From Verrucomicrobiales bacterium (GTDB taxonomy: Bacteria; Verrucomicrobiota; Verrucomicrobiia; Limisphaerales; CANJXF01): 64,000 nucleotides of DNA. A program made the translations under genes and the position numbers. Location: the NCBI GenBank assembly GCA_947478865.1, contig CANJXF010000002.1, positions 62,001 to 126,000 of the forward strand, read 5' to 3'. A model generated the notes under the pieces. It was not told the DNA's origin, searched no databases, and saw nothing but the letters and a program-made list of their open reading frames with translations. This document shows, one piece after another, positions 8,508 through 16,006 of this stretch; the stretch's first letter is position 1; the number at the start of each line of letters is the position of its first letter.

Positions 8508-9833
8508 CTAGAATCTTCTCATCCCGCTGCCAAACGGGTTGACCGCCGGCTTTGAAGCATCGCTCTCCGGCAGAATAACGCCCACGATGACTTCATCGCC
8601 TTCATTGAGCCCTTCCAGCACTTCCGTGGAAGCCCCATCGCCGATGCCCGTGCGAATTTGAATGGCCTTCGGCTCGATCACAGATTCGCCGTTCACCATT
8701 TTCTTCTCCGCCACGTAAACGGTTTTTGGTCCGGCGCGCTCCATTTTTCCGGAAGCACCGCCGCGAGTTCCGCCGGGGCCTCCCCCGCCCGAACGAGACC
8801 TGCCCTCGCGTCCGCCACCGCCGTTGCGAGCAACGCCATTGGTGGCTGGAACGGCCGCCACCGGAGTAGCCGCTGGCGCATTGGTCGCGGGCTTCGAGGT
8901 GGTCAATTCCGGCGGGCGAAAACGCAAGGCAGAATTCGGAACCTTCAAAATGTCCGGCTTGCGCGCGATCACCACCGAAGCGGTCGCCGTCATGCCCGGC
9001 TTCAGTTTCAAATCTTCGTTGTTCACTTCCACCACCGTGTCGTAGGTCACCACGTTTTGGGTGGTCACCGGGGCGTTGCGCACCTGGATGACCTTGCCGC
9101 GAAAGGTGCGCATCGGGAATGCATCGACGGTGAACATCACGTCCTGCCCGATTTCGATGCCGCCAACGTCGGCCTCGGCAATCATCGCGTCGATCTGCAT
9201 CTTCGCCAGGTCGTTGGCGATTTTGAAGAGCACCGGCGCATTCATGCTCGCCGCCACCGTTTGGCCAACATCCACTTCGCGCGAAATAACGACGCCGTCG
9301 ATCGGGGAGAAAATGGTGGTTCGCGCCAGATCAACCTTGGCCCGCGTCAAAGAGGCTTCGCGAATTTTCACCGTTGCTTCCGCTTGATGCAAATCCGCCA
9401 CCGCTTTGTCGTAATCGGCCTTGGCTAAAAGGTGGTCGCGATAAAGAGCCGATGCCCGATCGGAGTTCAATTGATTGAGTTCCAGGGTTGCCTTGGCGCT
9501 GGCCAGTTCACCCTGCGCCTGCTGCACGTTGGCCTCGAACGTGGATGGATCCAGCTGCGCAATAATCTGGCCATTGGTCACACGCGAATTGAAGTCCGCG
9601 TAAAGTTTTTGAATGATTCCGGAAATCTGACTCCCGACCTGCACATTCATGACCGGGTTCAATTGTCCGTTGGCGGTGACGGTCTGGATCACATCGCCGC
9701 GGGTCACCGGGGCAAGTTTGTATTCGGTGACAACCTTATTGGCCTTCTTCCAAAAATAAAATCCGCCGCCGCCCAGGGCAACGGCGAGACCTAAGAGTAA
9801 AAACAATTTCGACCACGATTTTTTCTTTGCCAT
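8508..9833 (-). CDS. MacA-like periplasmic adaptor (membrane fusion) protein
   Basis: The 441-aa protein starts with a membrane anchor (LFLLLGLAVALGGGGFYFW, residues about 10-28) and continues as an HlyD/MacA adaptor. The lipoyl half-motifs are VMNVQVGSQISGIIQKLYADFNSRV and TTIFSPIDGVVISREVDVGQTV, enclosing a long alpha-hairpin (residues about 105-170) rich in Ala/Gln/Lys. Beta-barrel and membrane-proximal domains follow. Between residues about 305 and 365 is an unusual Pro/Ala- then Gly/Arg-rich insert (NAPAATPVAAV ... GGGGREGRSRSGGGG) ahead of the last conserved strand. It leads the operon with the ATPase and permease and should bridge them to an outer-membrane channel encoded elsewhere. 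Confidence 0.9.
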   Translation of the reverse strand: MAKKKSWSKLFLLLGLAVALGGGGFYFWKKANKVVTEYKLAPVTRGDVIQTVTANGQLNPVMNVQVGSQISGIIQKLYADFNSRVTNGQIIAQLDPSTFEANVQQAQGELASAKATLELNQLNSDRASALYRDHLLAKADYDKAVADLHQAEATVKIREASLTRAKVDLARTTIFSPIDGVVISREVDVGQTVAASMNAPVLFKIANDLAKMQIDAMIAEADVGGIEIGQDVMFTVDAFPMRTFRGKVIQVRNAPVTTQNVVTYDTVVEVNNEDLKLKPGMTATASVVIARKPDILKVPNSALRFRPPELTTSKPATNAPAATPVAAVPATNGVARNGGGGREGRSRSGGGGPGGTRGGASGKMERAGPKTVYVAEKKMVNGESVIEPKAIQIRTGIGDGASTEVLEGLNEGDEVIVGVILPESDASKPAVNPFGSGMRRF

Positions 9834-9934
9834 AGAATTTGATAGACGACCGCAAACTCAACTCCGCTCCGGCGCGGTTCACTCGCTAATCCGATTCAAT
9901 CGGAGCTATAGACGCAAATCGAGCGCCGACCGAT

Positions 9935-10720
9935 TCAGATTTTTGTGAAACCGTTCAAATGGAACTCGATCCCATCCGCGATTCCGTGCCCGTGCGAGAG
10001 GTGGCTCACGTAACCGTTCTGCTCGCGAACCGTTGCTTTCACCCGATCGACCGCGTTGCGCGGCGCCACGAGATAATGCGCATATCGCGTCATGAGCATC
10101 GGCAAATCATTGAGATGATCACCCGCCGCCAGCGTGTGTTCCGCCGAAATCTTGAGCCGGCGCGCCAGTTCATGCAACGCCGTGCCTTTGTTGTAATTGA
10201 TGTGGCTGAACCGCGCGTAAACATCATTCCGCACCACGGTGAGCCCGGGAACGGTCTCGCTGTATTCATTCAGATAATCGTGAATGACATCCGCGTGTTC
10301 GTTCTTCTCGGCGATCAGGCAAAAGGGCGAATAAGCATCCTCATAAACCGTGGCGCGAAAACGTTCATTCACCCACGCCATCAAGCGGGGCACATCCTCC
10401 CGAACCCGCAAAAAAAGCTCCGCATGGGCGTGGTGGCAATCGCGATTCCAATCCGCCAGCTCGACGTATTGCGACTCTTCATGGGAATAGATCTCGCGCT
10501 CCACCAGCACAAGATGATCCGGCTTCACCGAGAGATGCGCCCGGCCGATTGCCTCCATCAAACTCGACAAATCCCGGCCGGTATTGATGACCCATTTCGT
10601 CCCCTGCGCCTGGAGGTTCCCGATGATCTCCTGCAACCTCACCGGCACGGGCGGATTCTCAAACTCCGCAAACAATGTCCCGTCGAAGTCAGTGGAAAGT
10701 AGTTTTATCGGCAACGCCAT
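9935..10720 (-). CDS. HAD-superfamily phosphatase (Cof/sucrose-phosphatase-like)
   Basis: The 261-aa soluble protein carries HAD motif I as STDFDGTLF (residues 9-17), motif II as VINTGRDLSS, and motifs III/IV as NKGTALHELARRL and AAGDHLNDLPML. The cap lies between motifs II and III, as in type IIB (Cof-type) hydrolases, which dephosphorylate sugar phosphates or related metabolites. Length is normal. It stands alone, with about 100 bases on each side and no operon partner that would suggest the substrate. Confidence 0.85.
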   Translation of the reverse strand: MALPIKLLSTDFDGTLFAEFENPPVPVRLQEIIGNLQAQGTKWVINTGRDLSSLMEAIGRAHLSVKPDHLVLVEREIYSHEESQYVELADWNRDCHHAHAELFLRVREDVPRLMAWVNERFRATVYEDAYSPFCLIAEKNEHADVIHDYLNEYSETVPGLTVVRNDVYARFSHINYNKGTALHELARRLKISAEHTLAAGDHLNDLPMLMTRYAHYLVAPRNAVDRVKATVREQNGYVSHLSHGHGIADGIEFHLNGFTKI

Positions 10721-10833
10721 AGCCCGCTAAATTATAGGCAAGCCGACAGAGGCGATAGAAAAATTTCCAGGTTTTACGCTGGCGCCGGCACAAAGGGGAA
10801 GCGAAGCGCATGCCCTTGCGTTTGAAGCATGAC

Positions 10834-12054
10834 TCACTCCTTAGCCACCAGGGTCAGGTCATGATCGTAGGTGGCTTTGGCCTTTCTCCCCAGTTTCCCC
10901 GACAATTTCCTCCCCAGTTCAATAAAAGGCGCCTCAACAAAGCGATAGGTCAAAAACGAAATTGCAATTGTCAGCAACAGCCCCAGCAGGAAAAAAATGA
11001 TGGCCGACCCTGATAAATTAAATTTTGCCCTATAGGCCGAGAGCCACAAGAAGACGGGAAAGTGCAAGACGTATATTCCATAAGACAGTGCCCCGAGAAA
11101 AACTAAGGCGGGACGTAAAAGGAATTTTGCCGCCATCCTGTTCCGGACGACGAGCAGCATGATTCCCAGGCTGCCCAAACCGCACGCATACCAGCCGATA
11201 CTTAATAAATCCCGCAGGGTAGTTTGAGAGAAGCTGCCAAAACCCAATACATACCAACAGACGCTCACGAAGTCGCGCATACTGAATCGAGAAGTGTAAA
11301 AAATAAAAGATAGCAAGATCAGGCTCCACATCTTCGCTGGTGAAATTTTCGCGTTCAAAATCACGTTTCGATGTTGAGCAAAGAAAGCACCCATTAAAAA
11401 CAGCGGAATCAACTCGATAAACTCCGAATGCATGAGCTTTCCACCAATGAAAGCGGCGAGCACGCTCGCACAGACGAAAATTGCTCCCTTCCTGATGCTG
11501 AGTCGCGAAACGATCCATGAGATAACCGGAAAGAAAATTGCCACGCGCATTTCCACTACCAACGTCCAAGCGGGCGGATTTAGAAAATACATATCGAACC
11601 CGGGACCGATAAGCAGAAGTTGCTGCAACCATTGATAAACATTGCGATGGTCTGCCGCCAACACATCTTTGATCCGGTCATGGAAGAGAGGGAACGCGTT
11701 TTTATCCTGCAGGTAGATTGCCGCGAGGACGGCAAGCAATGATAAATAATAGAGCGGGTAGATCCGTAATATCCGCCGCACCTGAAATCCAACATACGAC
11801 GCAAACGAAAGTTCTGTTTTAGACAAAGACAAATGAAGGACAAAGCCACTAAGAACGAAGAAGAAAGCAACCGCTGCCCTGCTGTCCAATAATCCAGACA
11901 AAGGCCAAGGCAAATTCGGGATATTGAGAGCCAGCAACGTTTGTGCGTGAGCCAGCAAAACCACCAATGCGGCGATCGATCTGAGAGAATCAAATGCTTG
12001 ATATCGGTGGGTTTTGTTTTCGGTCACAGAGCCGAAAGGATAGTAGTGCGTCAA
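10834..12054 (-). CDS. OafA/YrhL-type membrane acyltransferase
   Basis: The 406-aa integral membrane protein belongs to acyltransferase family 3. It opens with YQAFDSLRSIAALVVLLAHAQ, containing the conserved catalytic-type His in the first membrane helix. LDSRAAVAFFFVLSGFVLHLSL and RRILRIYPLYYLSLL follow, the latter being the RRxxRIxP-like loop. About ten hydrophobic segments extend to residue 375, and the last has the YRFVEAPF motif common to the family. Such enzymes O-acetylate or otherwise acylate cell-surface sugars. There is no SGNH domain. The acceptor is unknown and no glycan gene is adjacent. Confidence 0.88.
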   Translation of the reverse strand: MTHYYPFGSVTENKTHRYQAFDSLRSIAALVVLLAHAQTLLALNIPNLPWPLSGLLDSRAAVAFFFVLSGFVLHLSLSKTELSFASYVGFQVRRILRIYPLYYLSLLAVLAAIYLQDKNAFPLFHDRIKDVLAADHRNVYQWLQQLLLIGPGFDMYFLNPPAWTLVVEMRVAIFFPVISWIVSRLSIRKGAIFVCASVLAAFIGGKLMHSEFIELIPLFLMGAFFAQHRNVILNAKISPAKMWSLILLSFIFYTSRFSMRDFVSVCWYVLGFGSFSQTTLRDLLSIGWYACGLGSLGIMLLVVRNRMAAKFLLRPALVFLGALSYGIYVLHFPVFLWLSAYRAKFNLSGSAIIFFLLGLLLTIAISFLTYRFVEAPFIELGRKLSGKLGRKAKATYDHDLTLVAKE

Positions 12055-12524
12055 TAGATCGCAACCTGAATCCCGGTTTTTAGCAGCAAAACGGCTATGG
12101 ATAGGCGGCTCAAAAAATAAGGGAAAAATTAACAGCGATAGGCAGGATGTTCAGGATGGGAATCTGCTTATCCTGTTTATCCGGTGCGTCGCTGTTCGAA
12201 TCATCCTGCGGCGGAAGGCGAGGAATTGAGGATCGACCTTGGGACTGGACGCAGTGTTCCACTTCTGTTCGCCTTTCCTTCCGAAGGCCACTAATCTGGA
12301 ATACGAAGTTTGAATTTTAGCGCCGTAGGAGCGGCCTTTCCAAACGATGTCACCCCTGCGGCGCTGCGACTGGAGTGGATGAGAGAGTTCGCAGCCAGCG
12401 AATCCGAACCAGCGTTTGCCGGTCTCGTGCTACGGCACATCGTTCGCGTTCATTCGGCAGCGATGCGACAAGTCGTGGTCACCATTGCAGAACGTTAATC
12501 GCTCCGCTAATGTTCCACTGATTT
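12055..12524. other. 470-base intergenic region without a convincing gene
   Basis: This is the longest gene-free stretch in the window, lying between divergent genes. It holds the CAGGAT-type repeat at 12141-12186 and, near 12318-12365, a GCGCCGTAGGAGCGGC segment that looks like the GC-rich dispersed elements frequent in verrucomicrobial intergenic DNA (from memory, not searched). A 62-codon open frame at 12310-12498 has no Shine-Dalgarno site and no recognisable motif. No tRNA cloverleaf or terminator with a T-tract was found. Confidence 0.6.
12141..12186. repeat. CAGGAT-type dispersed repeat with imperfect dyad
   Basis: GGCAGGATGTTCAGGATGGG is followed after five bases by TTATCCTGTTTATCCGG, which is an imperfect inverted copy. 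Each arm contains the CAGGAT/ATCCTG unit twice. This ATCCTGTTxATCCTG pattern is a familiar short intergenic repeat in several soil bacteria, and I infer the same class here. Confidence 0.45.
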
Positions 12525-12980
12525 ATGGCCACACTTCAGGAACGTTGCGACGATGCGATTATGGATTTCACGATGGGCGATGCCGACGCAGCCGTCGCGA
12601 AATTGAAAGAGATTCTCGCGGAGGATCCGAATTATTTCGACGCGCAACTCGCGCTGGGCCAGGCCTATTTCGCCAAAGGGGATTACCAGGCGGCGATTGC
12701 CGAGGGCCACAAGGCGCAACAGCTCAAGCCCAACGAGCAACTCGTGCATACCAACCTGAGCCGGGCCTACATGAAGATCGGCGACAAGACCACGGCGGAA
12801 CATCACGGCTTGCAGGCGCGGATCGCTTCGTGGAAAGAAAACATGGCTCCGCCGACGCCCGGCTCGAGCGATCCCGAGTTGGAAATGGCCAAACCAAAAC
12901 TGCCGCCGATGAAAGTGCCGGACAAATTTCCTGACATGCCGTGGAAGAAAAAAGCTTCGGACGCTGGAACGAAGCATTAA
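12525..12980 (+). CDS. Small tetratricopeptide-repeat protein
   Basis: The 151-aa protein begins MATLQERCDDAIMDFTMGD and carries about three TPR helices pairs: DADAAVAKLKEILAEDPNYFDAQLALGQAYF, KGDYQAAIAEGHKAQQLKPNE and LVHTNLSRAYMKIGDKTTAEHH. The Ala/Gly/Tyr positions are typical of TPRs. The C-terminal 50 residues are Pro/Lys-rich and look disordered (PKLPPMKVPDKFPDMPWKKK). It has no signal peptide and should be a cytoplasmic scaffold. It leads a short run of three plus-strand genes with gaps of 33 and 21 bases, probably co-transcribed. Confidence 0.75.
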   Translation: MATLQERCDDAIMDFTMGDADAAVAKLKEILAEDPNYFDAQLALGQAYFAKGDYQAAIAEGHKAQQLKPNEQLVHTNLSRAYMKIGDKTTAEHHGLQARIASWKENMAPPTPGSSDPELEMAKPKLPPMKVPDKFPDMPWKKKASDAGTKH

Positions 12981-13013
12981 CAAAACCTGCCGACCGTTGA
13001 TCACCTGTTCGAA

Positions 13014-13385
13014 ATGAAACAAAAACTAATTGTCGTCGCGGTGTTAATCGTGGCATTCGCGACCGCCCTGCTCATTTACGTTAAATTTCCCCAGAGCAAT
13101 ACGGTGGATGCGGCAAAAATCTTTACCGCGGCCCAGAACTACACCCGCGATCTAAAGAAGCAGGGTTTGGCGATTCCAGAGACGGTTAATTTAAAAGAGT
13201 TGATCGCCCGGGGGTTCTTGCAAGCGTCCGACATCGCCGGGTTTGCCGGATCCGAGGTGACCGTTGCCCTGACCGCCAACCCAAACGATCCGAAAGCCGT
13301 CCTGCTGCGCGCCCGCTTTTCGGATGGCCAGGAATTGCTGACCATGGGCGACGGCAGCATTCAGGCAAAACAGGCGAAGCCTTGA
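13014..13385 (+). CDS. Membrane-anchored small protein of unknown function
   Basis: The 123-aa protein has one N-terminal hydrophobic segment (residues 4-24, KLIVVAVLIVAFATALLIYV) followed by an extracytoplasmic part of about 95 residues. That part includes FTAAQNYTRDLKKQGLAIPETVNLKELIARGFL and SEVTVALTANPNDPKAVLLRARFSDGQEL. The lay-out of a TM helix continuing into an amphipathic helix and then a short beta part recalls a minor pseudopilin, but the cleavage motif (GFxxxE) is missing. I do not assign a function. It is the middle gene of the three-gene run. Confidence 0.65.
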   Translation: MKQKLIVVAVLIVAFATALLIYVKFPQSNTVDAAKIFTAAQNYTRDLKKQGLAIPETVNLKELIARGFLQASDIAGFAGSEVTVALTANPNDPKAVLLRARFSDGQELLTMGDGSIQAKQAKP

Positions 13386-13406
13386 GTTGAATTTGAAATT
13401 GAAGCT

Positions 13407-13685
13407 ATGAAATCCGCCTACGAACTCGCCATGGAACGTTTGAATAAAAACGCTCCGACTGCAAAAGTAACCGACAAACAAAAGAAACAGCTCGCCGAAC
13501 TCGATGCAAAATATTCGGCGAAGATCGCCGAGCGCGAAATCTTCGTGAAAGGCGAATTAGCCAAGGCCAGTGAAAAAGGCGACTACGAGGAGTTTGAAAA
13601 AATCGAAAAGCAACTCGTGAGCGATCGCAAATCGCTCCAGGCCGAGCTGGAAGAAAAGAAAGAAGCGATCCGCCACAGCAAATAA
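13407..13685 (+). CDS. Small coiled-coil protein of unknown function
   Basis: The 92-aa protein is almost entirely charged helix: MERLNKNAPTAKVTDKQKK, LAELDAKYSAKIAEREIF, then EFEKIEKQLVSDRKSLQAELEEKKE. Heptad-like Leu/Ile/Ala spacing predicts a coiled coil. No signal or membrane segment is present, so it is probably cytoplasmic. It ends the run begun by the TPR gene. I recall similar short proteins in Verrucomicrobiota, but no function. Confidence 0.65.
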   Translation: MKSAYELAMERLNKNAPTAKVTDKQKKQLAELDAKYSAKIAEREIFVKGELAKASEKGDYEEFEKIEKQLVSDRKSLQAELEEKKEAIRHSK

Positions 13686-13739
13686 ACGGTTCGCCCCGGC
13701 GGCGGAAGGGCTGCGAGGTCGCGGAAGGGCTCTGCCAGC

Positions 13740-15032
13740 TCAGTTGCGTGGCGCGTTCCGCTCAAGGAAATCCACCAGCACGGCGGCCATTACTTTCACG
13801 CCGGCCACGAGGCATTCTTCATCAACGTCAAACTCCGGCGTGTGCGCTTCGGCGACAATTTTTTTCGCAATGTTTCCAGAGCCCAAACGGTAGAAGAATC
13901 CAGGGATAACTTTTTGGTAATACGAAAAATCCTCCGCGCCCATGCGTTGCGGAATGTTGATGACATTGGTTTCCCCAAGCGCCCGGCGCATGGAAGGCAA
14001 CGTTGTCTCGACCAGCTTCGGATCGTTCATCACCACGACGGTTCCCTCGATCATTTGCAGATCATAGGTGGCTCCGTAAGCGGCGGTCACGCCATCGAGG
14101 GTTTGTTTCATCAGCTCCTTGATCCGGGACCGAACTTCCTCGCTCAATGTGCGCACGGTCCCTTCCATCTTCACTTCTGGCGTGATGATGTTGCGCCGGT
14201 TGCCGCCGTGAATGGTTCCAATGGTGATGATAACCGGCTCGAAAGAATCAAGGCGCCGGCTCTTGATCGATTGCAACGCCGTGACGCATTCCGCCGCGAC
14301 CAGAATCGTATCGACTCCTTTCTGCGGCATGGCGGCGTGCGCCATTTTTCCTTTGATCGTGAGGTCAAACATCTCGGATGAAGCCTGGGCGGGACCGGCG
14401 CGGAAGCCGACTTTTCCAGCGTCAATTTCCGTGGTGGTGTGCAAACCAAAAATCGCGATCGGCTTGGGATTTTCCAGCGCGCCTTCCTTGATCATCATGG
14501 TTGCGCCGCCCTCCTCGCCGACCGGCGGACCTTCTTCGGCGGGTTGGAAAATGAACTTGATCGTGCCGGGAATCTGCTCGCGCATTTTGCTGAGAACTTC
14601 GGCGACGCCCAGTTGTACACTGGCATGTACGTCGTGGCCGCAGGCGTGTTTGACCCCGGGATTCAGCGATTTGTAAGGCACGTCCATCGTTTCGTTAATG
14701 GGAAGCGCGTCAAAATCCGCGCGCACGGCGACCACTCCACCCGTCTTGCCCCCTTTGAGCAAAGCGACGATGCCGTGGTGGGCCACGTTGGTGCGAATCT
14801 CGTCCATGCCCAACGCTTTCAATCGCTCGGCAATGATTCGCGAAGTGCGTTCCTCGCGGTTGGCCAACTCCGGGTGCTTGTGAAAATCGCGACGCTGCTC
14901 GATCAGGCTCGCGCGCAATGATTCGGCGGCGACGGAAATCCTGGCGGAGCGCTCTTCCTGCGCCGCCTCGTTGCCCTGCGCGGTTGCGACCAAAACCATC
15001 GTGGCGAGGACAAGGGACAAAGCAAAGTTCAT
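13740..15032 (-). CDS. M20-family amidohydrolase (exported)
   Basis: From the ATG at 15032 the 430-aa product starts with a signal peptide (NFALSLVLATMVLVATAQG). The same frame continues upstream to 15101, but those 23 extra residues would place polar sequence before the signal, so the inner start is preferred. The body is an M20D aminoacylase/amidohydrolase: RRDFHKHPELANREE, VAVRADFDALPI, HACGHDVHASVQLG (metal ligands), FIFQPAEEGPPVGEEGGATMM (catalytic Glu and metal ligand), FGLHTTTEI, and RMGAEDFSYYQKVIPGFFYRLG near the end. The family hydrolyses N-acyl amino acids or related amides with two metal ions. An exported form would act in the periplasm, perhaps on peptide scavenging. It is a single gene facing the small-protein run. 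Confidence 0.87.
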   Translation of the reverse strand: MNFALSLVLATMVLVATAQGNEAAQEERSARISVAAESLRASLIEQRRDFHKHPELANREERTSRIIAERLKALGMDEIRTNVAHHGIVALLKGGKTGGVVAVRADFDALPINETMDVPYKSLNPGVKHACGHDVHASVQLGVAEVLSKMREQIPGTIKFIFQPAEEGPPVGEEGGATMMIKEGALENPKPIAIFGLHTTTEIDAGKVGFRAGPAQASSEMFDLTIKGKMAHAAMPQKGVDTILVAAECVTALQSIKSRRLDSFEPVIITIGTIHGGNRRNIITPEVKMEGTVRTLSEEVRSRIKELMKQTLDGVTAAYGATYDLQMIEGTVVVMNDPKLVETTLPSMRRALGETNVINIPQRMGAEDFSYYQKVIPGFFYRLGSGNIAKKIVAEAHTPEFDVDEECLVAGVKVMAAVLVDFLERNAPRN

Positions 15033-15125
15033 TGCCACAGATTGAAAAAGATTCAGCGTCGAGTCGCAATCAGTTTCGCGGGCGGCGCTCGTGTTGAGCA
15101 AAATTGAATGGCAAGCGGCCTTGCC

Positions 15126-15797
15126 TCAGTAGCCCGCGAGATCGTTGAAAGCGATTCCCGGACTGCGGTAGGAGAAAGTCATTTCGCTGGCGGAAAAACG
15201 GCTGGCGGTCTTCACGTGCAAGTCGCCAAAGAGCACATTGACGCGGCGGTTATGCGCCGGAGAGGGCAAGCCGAAGAGCACCTCTTGCGAATAGTTGTCC
15301 GGATCCGCGTCATCCGGCTCAAAGGGAAAATTCGCGTCGCCGGACAAAATAAATTGAGCGGGATAGCGGATGCGCCGCAGGCTCGTATTGGCGAACTGAT
15401 TGCCGGCATTCACGTAAGCGGCGCGCGCGCTGATGAAATAGTTGAAGGGCGATTTCTGATACGCCAGGCACAGCGAGGGGCAACGCAGGATATTCGTCGT
15501 CTGGTAATAGCTCAGCAACGGCTGCATCCACGGGACGGGATTGGTGCTGCCCCAAGGCACGCTGGCCGTCGCGCGCGGCAGGGAATCATCGTGGTCATCG
15601 CCATACATTTGCATCGCCAGGCCAAGCTGCTTGAGGTTGTTGATGCATTTCATGGTAATCGCCTTCTCCTTGGCTTTGGCGAGGGCAGGCAACAAAAGTC
15701 CCGCGAGAATGGCGATGATCGCAATGACGACCAGCAACTCAATCAAAGTGAACGCAGCATTCCTGCGAACAGGTTGAAAAGTTCTGGTAATTGTCAT
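15126..15797 (-). CDS. Prepilin-type N-terminal cleavage/methylation protein (pseudopilin-like, H-X9-DG type)
   Basis: The 223-aa protein has the type IV prepilin signature near residue 16: [18 protein letters not shown], with the +5 Glu and a long hydrophobic helix. It then has [25 protein letters not shown], the start of the DUF1559-like body. Near the end [16 protein letters not shown] is a variant of the H-X9-DG motif. Proteins of this type are greatly expanded in Verrucomicrobiota, Planctomycetota and Lentisphaerota. They are thought to be secretion-linked pseudopilins, but most have no defined role. No type II secretion genes lie nearby. Confidence 0.88.
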   Translation of the reverse strand: MTITRTFQPVRRNAAFTLIELLVVIAIIAILAGLLLPALAKAKEKAITMKCINNLKQLGLAMQMYGDDHDDSLPRATASVPWGSTNPVPWMQPLLSYYQTTNILRCPSLCLAYQKSPFNYFISARAAYVNAGNQFANTSLRRIRYPAQFILSGDANFPFEPDDADPDNYSQEVLFGLPSPAHNRRVNVLFGDLHVKTASRFSASEMTFSYRSPGIAFNDLAGY

Positions 15798-16006
15798 AGG
15801 TGATTACTGACGCTGGCTGATGAAATAAAATTTAATCTAAATTTGGGGTCGAAGGGAAACTGTCCCGCCGCGGGAGGGTCGGCCAACCCAATTCGGCCAC
15901 CGCCCGAGGCGCTGGCACCGGAATGGGGTTTAGCAATTCTCGAATAAATATAAACAAAAAATGTTGAGCCGCACCCAATTGCCCTCCGCACATTGAGCGC
16001 GAACTG

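Noticed and set aside
9890-9904. Short palindrome TCCGAT-TCA-ATCGGA between macA and the HAD gene
   Set aside because: Only 6 bp stem, no T-tract and no repeat elsewhere noticed; likely chance.
12310-12498. 62-codon plus-strand frame in the long intergenic region
   Set aside because: No Shine-Dalgarno site, no motif, and it overlaps repeat-like GC-rich sequence.
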